Notes: a model not told the origin generated them from the sequence alone. A stretch of 64,000 bases of DNA from Octadecabacter antarcticus 307 (GCF_000155675.2 NC_020911.1:3338501-3402500); one strand, 5' to 3'; positions 18,258-27,466 are shown, counted from the first letter of the stretch. Numbers and translations are program-made.

Positions 18258-18299
18258 CCCACTGCCCGGCAGTCGTTTGCCAGCAAACGATGAGAGGGG
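18258..18299 (-). repeat. IS-nested palindromic element at OrfA/OrfB deletion joint (IS3 copy 2)
   Basis: Stem TCGTTTGC-TG-GCAAACGA, 3' end CTGCCGGGCAGTG next to GATG. It abuts the same OrfB bases (AAGAACACCGCG) as the element at 2311-2349 of copy 1, but with a different stem and a different left deletion point. Read with the gene it brings a TGA stop. Confidence 0.8.
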
Positions 18300-18535
18300 G
18301 AAGAACACCGCGAAAGCTTCGCCACCATTCGGATGTGTCGTGTCATGAACGTCAGTTCTCGTGGCTTGCGGCCGTTCCGCAGCCGTCCTGCCCGCCGCAG
18401 ACAGCGGTCCGATCTGGTCACACTGGCGCACATCAAAGAACAATCTCGTCTCAGCCTCAACAGCTATGGCAGGCCGCGCATAACTGAGGAACTCAAAGAG
18501 ATTGGCTTGGATATTGGGCACCAGCGCGTGGGCCG

Positions 18536-18609
18536 CCCCCTCTCGGCAGATTGCTTTGCAATCACCTGTCCCGCTGCCCGGCAGTCGCCGCTTGCGGCGA
18601 TGAGAGGGG
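18536..18609. repeat. Composite of two palindromic elements, tail to tail (IS3 copy 2)
   Basis: A forward unit (GGCAGATTGC-TTT-GCAATC) and a reversed unit (TCGCCGC/GCGGCGA) meet at CCTGTCCCGCTGCCCGG. It lies between OrfB segments GHQRVGR and MRQNGI, the same place as 2001-2075. Confidence 0.8.
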
Positions 18610-18802
18610 CAGTGGATGCGCCAGAACGGTATATCAGTGGTACAGCAACCGGATGAAGCGGGACTTGGCGATCAGAGCGCTGGGGATGGCAATAGCGTTC
18701 CGGTCACCGCCTCAAGGCTGCATCCATCACACGGATCGTGGCAGCCAATAATGTTCTCACGATTATCAGAAGGTCTTGCGCCAACATGACTTCAAGGTAT
18801 CC

Positions 18803-18841
18803 CCCTCTCATGCATGTAAACATGCACTGCCGGGGCAGTGC
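18803..18841 (+). repeat. IS-nested palindromic element in OrfB (IS3 copy 2)
   Basis: CCCTCTCA, stem TGCATGT-AA-ACATGCA, CTGCCGGGGCAGTGC with one extra G. It adds 13 codons in frame (PSHACKHALPGQC) between FKVS and MSGKG. The downstream flank is ATGAGC. Confidence 0.85.
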
Positions 18842-18899
18842 ATGAGCGGGAAAGGGGATTGTCACGACAACGCCGTCGTCGAAACGGTCCTCAAAACCA

Positions 18900-18938
18900 C
18901 TCCTCTCGGTGAATATGAATATTCACCTGCCGGGCAAC
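18900..18938 (+). repeat. IS-nested palindromic element in OrfB (IS3 copy 2)
   Basis: CTCCTCTC, stem GGTGAATAT-GA-ATATTCACC, CTGCCGGGCAACG. Relative to the family sequence KT-I-KAELIW it adds 13 codons (TPLGEYEYSPAGQR replaces one residue), so the frame is preserved. Confidence 0.8.
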
Positions 18939-19130
18939 GCAAGGCGGAACTGATCTGGCGGGACACATGGGAAACCCGCAGGCGTGCCAAAATGGCGATC
19001 TTTGGATACATTAATGGCTTCAATAATCCACGACGGCGGCACTCCGCATTAGGCTGGAAAAGCCCTGTCGCATTCGAACGGAAAGTGGCCTAAATGGGCA
19101 TCTGGGGCGGCACGAAAGCGCGACAGGTCC

Positions 19131-19359
19131 AGATCGGACGTAGCGACCTGCGCCCCTAGCTTCCTCAAACCGAACATTGGTAAGGTGGCTCAACATTTTG
19201 GTATCCATATGACCGCTGTGCGGTGTCTTGTTTCAACTGTCCGGCTGACATCATGAGAACGTTTATGTCAAAACAGTGCAGCTTATGTGGACGCTACTTA
19301 AATCGTTCTGCATTCATCGGCAGCGCCAACGACTGTGCAGAGAGTCGAGACATCGAGAC
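19131..19359. other. Unassigned spacer between IS3 copy 2 and IS5 copy A
   Basis: About 230 bp with no credible reading frame or known motif. It is probably scrap left from the locus into which the IS elements inserted. Confidence 0.4.
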
Positions 19360-19576
19360 GGCTTTGTTGCACAAATCGTCATGATGTCAGACCTCCCCTT
19401 AAATCTTGACCGATTTAGCCTACGGTCTCGGTACGGGGGATGCCAAGGGCTGTGAAACCGTTCAGGATCGCAGCACGGATTTGGATTTCCGCGACCTGAC
19501 GATCGCACCGCCTCGCTTCGCGCCCTCGCACCGGGCGTGTCTAACTTCCACAATTTGGCGTTCTTGCGCGGGTGAT

Positions 19577-19640
19577 GGGCGTCTTAGAATTGATCCTGTG
19601 GATCAATTCAGCCCAGAACGGGCGTGGCCCTGGGGGGATC
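19577..19640 (-). repeat. Second-type hairpin insert (about 62 bp) in IS5 copy A
   Basis: Relative to IS5 copies B and D, about 62 extra bases interrupt the AVIPPRKNAKLW codons. The core is GAATTGATCC-TGT-GGATCAATTC (10-bp perfect stem, 19587-19609), flanked by GGGCGT on both sides. It lacks the CCCTCTC and CTGCCGGGCAG ends, so it is a different insert class. Confidence 0.65.
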
Positions 19641-19771
19641 ACAGCCTGAGCATTACGGGCCGCAATAGCGTCATGGCATTTGAGCGTATTGTATGCCCCA
19701 TCTGCCGTGACGCTGCCGATCTCTTGGTCTGGTGGAATTTGGTTGAGCAAGTCAGGGAGCACAGGCGAATC

Positions 19772-19814
19772 CCTTGCTCAGCAGGCGATTGCAAAGCAAT
19801 CTGCTGAGAGGGGG
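19772..19814 (-). repeat. IS-nested palindromic element in IS5 copy A
   Basis: Minus strand: CCCCCTCTCAGCA, stem GATTGC-TTT-GCAATC, CTGCTGAGCAA. Net insertion is about 41 bp after the SSSI codons; IS5 copies B and D are empty here. Confidence 0.8.
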
Positions 19815-19911
19815 CAATGCTGCTGCTCGTCGCCTCAATTGCGCGTATTTCCAGTGTTTGTTCGTCGATACCTATATGTATCCTGCGCCAGAGGCGGCGT
19901 TTAGGGCCACC

Positions 19912-19949
19912 CTTTGCCCGACAACACATGCTTGCATGTGTGAGAGGAG
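19912..19949 (-). repeat. IS-nested palindromic element in IS5 copy A
   Basis: Minus strand: CTCCTCTC, stem ACACATGC-AA-GCATGTGT, TTGTCGGGCAAAG. Net 37 bp in the RKHGGPKRR codons. IS5 copies B and D are empty at this site. It shares its stem with elements in IS110 (26903) and IS256 (39319). Confidence 0.85.
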
Positions 19950-20002
19950 TGCTTGCGCGCATTCCACTCGCCTTCGCCCTCCGCTTTGATGCCCGTGCTG
20001 TC

Positions 20003-20041
20003 CAATGCCCGTCAGGGGTTTGCTTGCAAACCATGGGAGGG
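20003..20041 (-). repeat. IS-nested palindromic element in IS5 copy A
   Basis: Minus strand: CCCTCCCAT, stem GGTTTGC-AA-GCAAACC, CCTGACGGGCATTG. Exactly 39 bp between ATC and GACAGC of the LLIDSTG codons, without target duplication. The same site is filled in copy D (56824-56862) and empty in copy B. Confidence 0.85.
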
Positions 20042-20104
20042 GATCAGAAGGTGCAGCGGCCCCGCTGACCTCTGGTATGGAATAGCAACGGACAACGTCT
20101 TTTG

Positions 20105-20144
20105 CCCCTCTCATGGAAACTGTGTTTCGACTGCCGGGCAGTCG
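20105..20144 (+). repeat. IS-nested palindromic element in IS5 copy A
   Basis: CCCCTCTCAT, stem GAAAC-TGT-GTTTC, CTGCCGGGCAGTCG. Net 37 bp after the CRR codons. The same site is filled in IS5 copy D (56722-56760) and empty in copy B. Confidence 0.85.
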
Positions 20145-20502
20145 TCGACAGAAGGTGCTGAAATCGGGCACCCCCCAGTCCAGTCCAACCAGTTCCAAAA
20201 GGCTTTCTACAAACCCAGTGGTTTGCCTCAACGGCAAACCAAACAACACTTTCATGGTTAGGCAGGTTTGTATGGTCGCATCACTATAAGCTTGTTGACA
20301 GCCGCGATTGCCTGAAGGCTCCGCTTCCCAATCCATCTTGGTGTCAAACCAGATCGAAAGGGACCCCCGTAGCTTCAGAGAAAGGTTATAGTTCGACCAA
20401 TTCCTGGTCTTGCAAGTCCTTGGGATCCAGCTGCTCATGACGCAAAGCCATCACTCTGGATCCACAACATGAATCCCTTCGGGCAATTTGTGCAACAAAG
20501 CC

Positions 20503-21664
20503 CCAACCGACCATCAACTCCCGCCGCCGCTCCAACAAATCAGACCGCGCATAAGCCCGCTCTACGTTTGACCCAACTTGATGCGCCAGTGCCGCCTCTG
20601 CAAGCTCACGCGGTGCGTTTGCCGCCTCCGCGGCCTAATCCCCTGAACGAACTGCGGAAACCATGCACGGTGAAGCCATCGCGCCCCATACGGCGCAACA
20701 GCATCAGCATCGACATATTCGACACCGGCTTGTGGCGTTTCTGCCCCTCAAAGACATAGGCCGACACCATCGCTTTGAGCGGTTCCAGTATCGCCAGCAT
20801 GTCCTCCGTAAGTGGGACGCGATGTTCTTTGCCACCTTTCATCCGCGCGGCTGGCACGGTCCACAAACGCGCCTCAACATCAACCTCAGGCCATGTCATG
20901 TCCAATACCTCAGACGTGCGGCTGGCCGTTAGGATTGTGAATTGCAGCGCCTTCGCCGCCGTCGCGCTGCGCCCGTTCAGTTCAGCAAAGAACGCTGGCA
21001 CGTCGCGCCACGGCATCGCGTCGTGATGTTGCACCTTGGCCTTCACTTTTGGCAAAAACTGCGCGTCCTTGATTGCTGTCACTGGATTTTCGCCTGAGCG
21101 AAAGCCCTTAGACTTCGCCACGTCCAGAACAGTCTTGATGCGCTGTGCCAGCCGCCGCGCCGTTTCGTGCTTATCCGTCCAGATAGGCGACAGGCACATC
21201 AGCACTTCAGGCTGGCCGATGCTATCAATCGGCATGCGGCCAATCTTGGGAAAGGCATAGTCGCGCAAAGTGTTCAGCCATTGCTGGCCGTGTTTCGGGT
21301 TTTTCCACGTCGGCAAACGGTCAATATGCACTTAGCGGCTGACCTCTTCAAACGTGGGGATGTCGCGGTCCGCGTTGAAACGTGGGTTCAAGCCCGTCTT
21401 GGCCATCCGCCGATATTCCAGCGCACGGTCGCGAGCTTAGTTGAGCGTGACAATATCTGCGCCGCCTAAACCAAAGTCAGTGCGCAGTGGCGCGCCCTTG
21501 CGGTTCTTCTGGCCTTTGAAGGTGACCCGCACAATATAACGCAGTGCCCCTGAGGGATCGACAACCAGATAAAGGCCCGCGCCATCGCCATGACGACCAG
21601 CCCCTAGGTTCTCAACCAGCTTCTTCGTCAGTTTGCCGCTCAGTGCTGCAAAGATAAATACCAC
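20503..21664 (-). pseudogene. Tyrosine integrase (P4/phage type), multiply broken
   Basis: Reading leftwards, an N-terminal integrase segment (LSGKLTKKLVENLGAGRHGDGAGLYLVVDPSGALRYIVRV) is followed by an in-frame TAA where Gln is expected (TLN*ARDRALEYRRMAKTGL). A second stop comes before VHIDRLPTWKNPKHGQQW. The core-binding and catalytic parts follow: LTASRTSEVLDMTW (Arg) and TVHGFRSSFR (His-x-x-Arg). A one-base frameshift after SSFR moves the WAAEAANAPRELAEAALAH tail out of frame. The tail runs into IS5 copy A. Two nonsense changes and a frameshift show an old, dead integrase; this family normally inserts islands at tRNA genes. Confidence 0.8.
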
Positions 21665-21987
21665 TCTTCATACCACTCAAGGAAAGTATACAGGGGCAAT
21701 TGGATGAAAGCCAATGAAACGTACAACAACGATTATCAGCATATAAATAAAGGCTGATAGCAACTTAAACTGATGGGAAAAAATTTATACAAATGTGGTA
21801 ATGGCGGATCGACAGAAAGAAGTGAATTCTGCCCAATAGCCCTCAGAAGCCGTCAAGACTTACCTTTAACCGATTGTATTTCATATCTTATTTCCACCGC
21901 CTGCCCCCACGTGCCCCGAGGTTGGGTTCGTGCAGTTCAGTGCCGTTTTGTACCCTGTTTTCAAAGCAAAACGGAAAGGAACAATCA
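21665..21987. other. Spacer between the two integrase pseudogenes
   Basis: About 320 bp, AT-rich at first. It contains the inverted repeat TATCAGC (21734-21740)/GCTGATA (21753-21759) with an AT-rich spacer, possibly an integrase arm or promoter site. No credible coding sequence seen. Confidence 0.35.
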
Positions 21988-23198
21988 ATGTTAACAGTCA
22001 AACAGATCGAAGCAGCACAACACGGATCGTCACCAGATCGGCTTGCAGACGGCAATGGTCTTTATCTGCGTTTAAACAAAGGGGCGGAAAAACTTTCCAG
22101 CTCCGCATGACGCCCAACGGCAAAACTAAATGGATCACATTGGGTCATTACCCAGAGCTCTCATTGCGCGATGCGCGCATGAAATCGATGCTCACACGAG
22201 CTGATATTCTAGATCCAAAGACAGATGTTTATAAACCACCAGAAATCATAGGCATGCCCGACTTGCCTGAAAAAAACGAAGCCATACCCCTCTTCCGTGA
22301 CGTTGCAAAGGTGTGGTTTGATCGAAAAGTGCTAGGGCTTTCAAACGGCAAACACATTCAGCAAAACTGGAACACACTGAAGACCTACGTTTTCCCACAG
22401 TTGGGCGCACTTCCAATTGATCAAATTAAGCAGCGCCATCTGATTGCTGTCTTTGACCCAATCTGGCGGATCAAGCACACAACAGCAAAGCGGACGCTGG
22501 GACGTGTGGAAGAGGTTTTCGAACTGGCCAAGTTGCTCGAACATATTGAAATCAATCCAGCGAGCTTCAAACGCCAGATCGCATTTGGCCGCGTCACGAT
22601 TCAAACACGTCACCAACCGTCGTTGGATCGGTCACGTGCCCCCGATCTGTGGCAGTGGATACTAAAGCACGATGTTGCTGAGGACGTGCGCCAAATGCTG
22701 ATGGTGATGCTCCTCACGGGCAAGCGAACAAAGGAAGTGCGGATGGTTCAATGGATCGATCTTGAACTGGATCAGCTCATTTGGACCAGTCAAAGGGAGC
22801 ACATGAAAATGCGTCGCGCGCACCGCATTCCAATCTGCAAGCAACTTGATGTTATCTTTGATAATATGAGCTTGTTGACAGGTACGTCAGACGCAGTCTT
22901 TGCCCGACCGAAGAACAAGCTTGGTGTGATTGATGAGAATTGCGCTCGGTTAGAATTTCAAAAATTTTATCCAAATATCACTGAGCATGGAATGCGGGCA
23001 ACATTTCGGACATGGCTCCGCAAGCAAAACTGCTATTCGCAAGACCTGATGGAAACGGCTTTATCCCATGAGAAAGATCCGATGGTAAACGCATATATGC
23101 GTGATGATCTTCTCGACGAACGGCGACCTACGATGCAAAATTGGGCCGATTACGTAACGGGCGGCGCTATGCCTCCTCGCCTACAAGACCAGCTCTAA
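21988..23198 (+). pseudogene. Tyrosine integrase, single-base frameshift near the N-terminus
   Basis: The proper start is ATG 21988 (MLTVKQIEAAQHGSSPDRLADGNGLYLRLNKG). About 30 codons in, one base appears missing in the AAAGGGGCGG tract near 22080. The rest (KTFQLRMTPNGKTKWITLGHYPELSLRDARM and onward) lies in another frame to 23198. The catalytic domain is otherwise complete: LLTGKRTKEVRMVQW (Arg), EHGMRATFRTWLRKQ (His-x-x-Arg), and ALSHEKDPMVNAYMRDD (His and the Tyr position). The total of about 400 residues fits P4-type integrases. Expression would need frameshifting, or the gap is a recent mutation. It is a different subtype from the integrase just to its left. Confidence 0.8.
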
Positions 23199-23381
23199 AG
23201 TGGCCACGCTGGCCGGCTCAGGCAGATCCGGTCAGAGCTTATCTGCGGCTTAGAGGCGCTAAAGGACATACTGCGCTCAAAACAAAAAAGAAAGCGCACC
23301 AGCATAGAAGCTGAGATGCTGTCTCATTTCAGTGAGACTGAAAGCGGTAACCCGGCCTGATATGTGGTTGTGCAGGACTTG

Positions 23382-23540
23382 TCAGCCACCCTCTTCTTGT
23401 TTCATCCAGTTTACGAACAGGACAAGTTTTGGATCTGGATTTGGCGTCGCCTCAGAAACCACGTAAAGCCCTTGCGGTCGTTCTACCTTAATCGGACTTA
23501 GCTGAACAAGGCTACCGGCGACCTCATCCGCCGCGGTCAA
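23382..23540 (-). pseudogene. LysR-family regulator, C-terminal fragment
   Basis: A short minus-strand frame reads AADEVAGSLVQLSPIKVERPQGLYVVSEATPNPDPKLVLFVNWMKQEEGG and stops at 23382. It resembles the last 50 residues of GcvA-type LysR proteins (substrate-binding domain, 'LVQLSPI...GLYLV...F..WLxxE'). No upstream frame continues it, so it is a remnant. Confidence 0.55.
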
Positions 23541-23570
23541 GCACGACGGGGATCATCCACATTCACCCAA

Positions 23571-23972
23571 TCAGCGTTTACGGTTGCGTCTCGCGGCATA
23601 GCGACGGTCACGTTCTGCCTTACGTTCGGCTTCTCGCACCGCATTTTGCTTGATCTCTCGATCGACAGCCTCAGCTTGCTCAATCTCGAGTTCAGCGTCA
23701 CGCGCCAGTGTTTGCACGCCCTGCCGTTCAGCGGCCACAGCTTGTTGCCGCTCAACATCCGCTTTGCCTTGCAGCAATTTGGTCGCTTTATTTTTTCGTG
23801 CTGCCTCAAGACCTGCCGCTACTTCTTGTCTTTCTGCGCGCTTTGCCAGCCTCTCAGGATCATCCGCCGCAGCTTTGAACCGTTCGAGCCGCTGCTGTTT
23901 GGCTTCAGACGCTGTCTTGAGGCGCCCGTCAAAGCGATCTCCAATAGAGTTCTTCATGTATTCTTTGCTCAC
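23571..23972 (-). CDS. DUF6481-family conserved hypothetical protein
   Basis: This 133-residue, highly charged, Ala/Glu/Arg-rich protein is almost entirely predicted coiled coil (FKAAADDPERLAKRAERQEVAAGLEAARKNKATKL to RDRRYAARRNRKR). The pattern matches the small alphaproteobacterial DUF6481 proteins of unknown function. It starts at GTG 23972 or at the ATG five codons later (MKNSIGDRF), the latter being closer to the usual family start. There is no signal peptide or membrane segment. It is an intact gene in an otherwise decayed neighbourhood. Confidence 0.65.
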   Translation of the reverse strand: MSKEYMKNSIGDRFDGRLKTASEAKQQRLERFKAAADDPERLAKRAERQEVAAGLEAARKNKATKLLQGKADVERQQAVAAERQGVQTLARDAELEIEQAEAVDREIKQNAVREAERKAERDRRYAARRNRKR

Positions 23973-24204
23973 ATTTCCTGCAGTCAGAGGCCTACGAGAT
24001 TTCCACGCAGAACCGCTGGACTATGTGACCTTGTGATCACTCATTAGGACGGTCGCCTATCTCACAGGATTGCGCTTAGCAATAAAAAGTGGGCACTAAA
24101 ATTACATATCCGATAAAAGCTGCGCACCGCAAACATCGAATGATCATGAAAAATCCAGCGGTGGATTTGGCGACCCTTCCCTTTCGGTAACCCCTTTCAT
24201 CTCA

Positions 24205-24718
24205 ATACCAATGCATTCGGTTCTCTAGGTGTTCGGTCCCGGCATCTGGTGGATCGGATTAACGATGAATCTTTCTGGTTCTGAAGTCCCTATCTTGCAG
24301 ATGTATTCGTACGGCGTCAGGCCGTTGAGCGTCTTCAGCCTTCGAGCAAAATTGTAGGCCGCTATGAAGTCTGCGAGATGGGTGTGCAGCTGATCATTCT
24401 TGTCGTAGTGATGCCGCCTGACTGTTGCGTCCTTGATCGTGCGGTTCATCCGCTCAACCTGGCCATTGGTCCATGGATGGTTGGGCTTGGTCAGCCGGTG
24501 CTCAATCCTGTTGGCATCGCAGATCATGTCGAACCGCATAGGCCGTGAATATGGTGTGTTCCGGTTACGTGGTTGCTCACAAAATTGAATGCCATTGTCC
24601 GTCAGAATTGTGTGGATCTTGTATGGCACCGCTTCCAGAACAGCCTCCAGGAACTCCCAGGCCGTCTTGCGATTTGCTTTTTCTACAAGCCGTGCCACGG
24701 CAAACTTGCTGGTTCGGT
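24205..24718 (-). pseudogene. IS481-family transposase, C-terminal fragment
   Basis: The frame from ARLVEKANRKTAWEFLEAVLEAVPYKIHTILTDNGIQF to RFIVNPIHQMPGPNT is the C-terminal part of an IS481 DDE transposase. It has the second Asp in ILTDNGIQF and the Glu in HPWTNGQVERMNRTIKDAT, then ADFIAAYNFARRLKTLNGLTPYEYI. The N-terminus (HTH and first Asp) is absent. The break falls at a palindromic element (24719-24759), beyond which IS110 sequence begins. The IS end is probably the TGTTCGGTCCCGGCATCTGG stretch near 24228. Confidence 0.75.
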
Positions 24719-24759
24719 CCCTCTCGTGACATCGCTTTGCGATTCACTGCCGGGCAATG
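24719..24759 (+). repeat. IS-nested palindromic element at IS481/IS110 junction
   Basis: CCCTCTC, stem GTGA-C-ATCGC-TTT-GCGAT-TCAC, CTGCCGGGCAATG followed by AATGG. It joins the IS481 remnant to the 5' part of IS110 copy 2 (continuing after the IS3 insertion at 26150). Confidence 0.8.
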
Positions 24760-24810
24760 AATGGCAAACTGAACCGCCCCGGCTTTACCGGAGGGTGATT
24801 TATTCAATGA

Positions 24811-25756
<946 letters not shown>

Positions 25757-25760
<4 letters not shown>

Positions 25761-26107
25761 TTGCGAAACGGGCGGTCGAGCTCCGCCTGTGCAAAATACG
25801 CCGACGCCTTACGCAAAATCTCATTGGCTTGACGCAGTTCGCGGTTCTCACGCTCAAGTTCCTTGATCCGCGCCTTCTCAGCGCTGGTAGGCTCTGGCCG
25901 TTCGCCGCCATCGCGCTGGACCTGACGGGCCCAAACGCGAAGGCTGTCCGGTGAACAACCCAATTTACCCGCGATCGCCGTCAGCGCCGCAGCTTCGCTC
26001 TGATATTCATCGCGGTGTTCCATAAGCAGCCGAACCGCACGCTCGCGGAACTCAGGTGAATACGGCTTCGAGGTCTTCTTCTTTTGTGTCTGTTCCATAA
26101 CGGGCAA
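25757..26107 (-). CDS. IS3-family transposase OrfA
   Basis: This 116-residue HTH/leucine-zipper protein reads SKPYSPEFRERAVRLLMEHRDEYQSEAAALTAIAGKLGCSPDSLRVWARQVQRD, then [41 protein letters not shown]. The first half is the DNA-binding domain; the second, with Leu heptads, mediates OrfA/OrfAB dimerisation. It is intact, but its OrfB partner is broken by a palindromic element, so the element is probably not autonomous. Confidence 0.85.
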
Positions 26108-26397
26108 TTCTCCGAGAGTTTTGCCCTCCGGTAAAGCCGGGCCGGTTCAAACTGGATATTCACCGGTTGAGCGACGGGAAGATGATGTCGTTTAGCAATT
26201 GCCCTGCAGGATTTAAGGCGCTTTCCAAGTTCTGCGCAAAGACGCCAGTGACACGCGTTATTTATGAAGCAACAGGCGCCTACCACAGTGGTCTAGAACG
26301 GGCCCTAGGCGGGTATTTGCCATTGGTAAAAGTGAACCCCTTGCAGGCGCGCCGGTTTGCTCAGGCACAAGGCGTACGCGCAAAAACCGACGCCGTC

Positions 26398-26434
26398 CCT
26401 TCTCAGCGATGTAAACATCGCCTGCCAGGCAATG
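26398..26434 (+). repeat. IS-nested palindromic element (37 bp) in IS110 copy 2
   Basis: CCTTCTCA, stem GCGATG-TAAA-CATCGC, CTGCCAGGCAATG followed by GATGCC. It precisely separates KTDAV from DAKMLAVMG. The 37-bp length shifts the frame. Confidence 0.85.
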
Positions 26435-26730
26435 GATGCCAAAATGCTGGCCGTTATGGGGATTGCTTTTGTGTTAGAACCAGATGAGCCAGCCACAAAA
26501 ATACAGCACGATCTGAAGGAGTTACGCGCATTTCGTTCAGGATTAATCAAAGATCGCACCAGCATCATGAGCCGTCTGAAAACCCAAACCCTGTCCATCA
26601 CTTGCCGTCAAAGCAAAGCCCGCTTGGCTCAAGTTGAAAGACAAATCGCTGAAATCAATGCTGAGGTTGATCGTCTGATACACTCCAACGACACGCTGGC
26701 GCATTCGATGAAAATTCTTCGCTCAATTCC

Positions 26731-26767
26731 CCCCTCTCATGCATGCGAGCATGCACTGCCGGGCAAC
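26731..26767 (+). repeat. IS-nested palindromic element in IS110 copy 2
   Basis: C-run TCTCA, stem TGCATG-CGAG-CATGCA, CTGCCGGGCAACG. It interrupts the LRSIPGIGAV motif. Confidence 0.85.
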
Positions 26768-26807
26768 GGGACATCGGCGCGGTCTGTGCTGCCACCATTT
26801 TGATAGA

Positions 26808-26846
26808 CCCTCTCATGATTTGCATGCAAATCACTGCCGGGCAGTG
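26808..26846 (+). repeat. IS-nested palindromic element (39 bp) in IS110 copy 2
   Basis: CCCTCTCAT, stem GATTTGCA/TGCAAATC, CTGCCGGGCAGTG followed by GATGCC. It sits between ILIE and MPEI codons and adds 39 bp. Identical to 1454-1492 in copy 1. Confidence 0.85.
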
Positions 26847-26902
26847 GATGCCTGAGATCGAGTGGACAGAATGCAGGTGGCCAGTTTGACTGGAACATCT
26901 AG

Positions 26903-26942
26903 CCCCCCTCTCACACATGCAAGCATGTGTGAGAGGGCAGTG
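26903..26942 (+). repeat. IS-nested palindromic element in IS110 copy 2 (extended stem)
   Basis: The whole unit folds into one long stem, CCTCTCACACATGC-AA-GCATGTGTGAGAGG (14 bp), with the CTGCCG part missing; the 3' end is GGCAGTG followed by GATGACG. It looks like a product of inverted duplication or partial recombination. Confidence 0.75.
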
Positions 26943-27210
26943 GATGACGCGTCAATCGGGCCAATGGCGAGGAAAATCATTCATTCAGGGCGGCCGGAAA
27001 GTAGTGCGGGACGCACTCTATATGCCTGCCCTTGTGGCGATGCGGCACAACCCCGATCTCAAGACCAAATACCAAGCCATGATTAAAGCTGGAAAGCCAC
27101 CAAAAGTCGCCCTTACGACGCTCATGCGAAAGCTCATTGAACTCGCCAACGCCCTCATCAAAGCAAATCGAAATTGGGTGGAAAAGGGGGCTTGATCAAG
27201 ACGGATACTC

Positions 27211-27414
27211 GTTTGTTAACTCTTCGTCGTGGAGCGCCACAAACCATGCGTCCGAGTAAAACATCAGCTTTTGCAGCTTAAGCGGAGTTAGTAAATCGCC
27301 ACGCTCACAGCTTTCCACAATCAAAAAATCTTGCTGATTTTTTGATGCGGTCGAATCTGGTCCTGTCGCAATTTTGAACATCATAAACTGCATACAGGTT
27401 GATTTTTCTAACAA
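27211..27414 (-). pseudogene. Panacea/SocA-like (DUF4065, GepA) protein, N-terminal fragment
   Basis: The minus-strand frame ends ...VESCERGDLLTPLKLQKLMFYSDAWFVALHDEELTNE, the highly recognisable start of Panacea-domain (SocA/GepA, formerly DUF4065) proteins, which often act as antitoxins or proteolysis adaptors. The frame then enters the IS110 end (YPS), so about two thirds is lost. The stretch before VESCERG (MLEKSTCMQFMMFKIATG) reads less typically, and the true start may be MFKIATGP. Confidence 0.7.
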
Positions 27415-27466
27415 TGGAATCCTTATAGCAAAATGTTATCCCCGCATTACCCAAATCCACGCCGGG

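Larger units (their letters stand above)
18022..19130 (+). mobile_element. Decayed IS3-family element, copy 2, with five palindromic-element sites
   Basis: The ends are GGACCTGTCGCG at 18022 and its inverse CGCGACAGGTCC at 19130. OrfA begins at 18084 (MGLKRTDEFRKDAVRIALTSGLTRKQVADDL), is entered by an element, continues MSTLNKWITEH and is then cut. OrfB follows (EEHRESFATIRMCRVMNVSS to GLDIGH) with a composite element, a central deletion up to SNRMKRDLAIRAL, and then HHTDRGSQ. The remainder is DFKV, an element, MSGKGDCHDNAVVETVLKT, an element, and KAELIWRDTWETRRRA to SPVAFERKVA. Three inserts add exactly 13 codons each against the IS3 family sequence. Deletions and stops make it dead. Confidence 0.85.
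19360..20502 (-). mobile_element. IS5-family element, copy A (decayed)
   Basis: The terminal repeats are GGCTTTGTTGCACAAA at 19360 and its inverse TTTGTGCAACAAAGCC at 20487-20502. The transposase runs on the minus strand from MSSWIPRTCKTRNWSNYNLSLKLRGSLSIWF (20438) to LGIPRTETVG (19415), in pieces: SDATIQTCLTMKVLFGLPLRQTTGFVESLLELVGLDW, then GTDSTG- and HIGIDEQTLEIRAIE-like segments. It carries four palindromic elements and one larger hairpin insert, plus a deletion near the 3' end of the gene. It sits on the C-terminal end of the integrase pseudogene. Comparison with copy B (33642-34734) gives exact insert lengths. Confidence 0.85.
26150..27195 (+). pseudogene. IS110-family transposase, copy 2, with four palindromic elements
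   Basis: The frame begins LDIHRLSDGKMMSFSNCPAGFKALSKFCAKTPVTRVIYEATGAYHSGLERALGGYLPLVKVNPLQARRFAQAQGVRAKTDAV, is cut by an element, and continues in another frame DAKMLAVMGIAFVLEPDEPATKIQHDLKEL to MKILRSIP. Three more elements then follow (26731, 26808, 26903) before TRQSGQWRGKSFIQGGRKVVRDALYMPALVAMRHN to NRNWVEKGA. The catalytic DEDD residues (Glu in YEATGAY, Asp in KTDAV/DAKM) and the C-terminal domain are recognisable, but the frame is broken several times. The first dozen codons lie beyond the IS3 insertion at 24770-26149. Confidence 0.85.
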
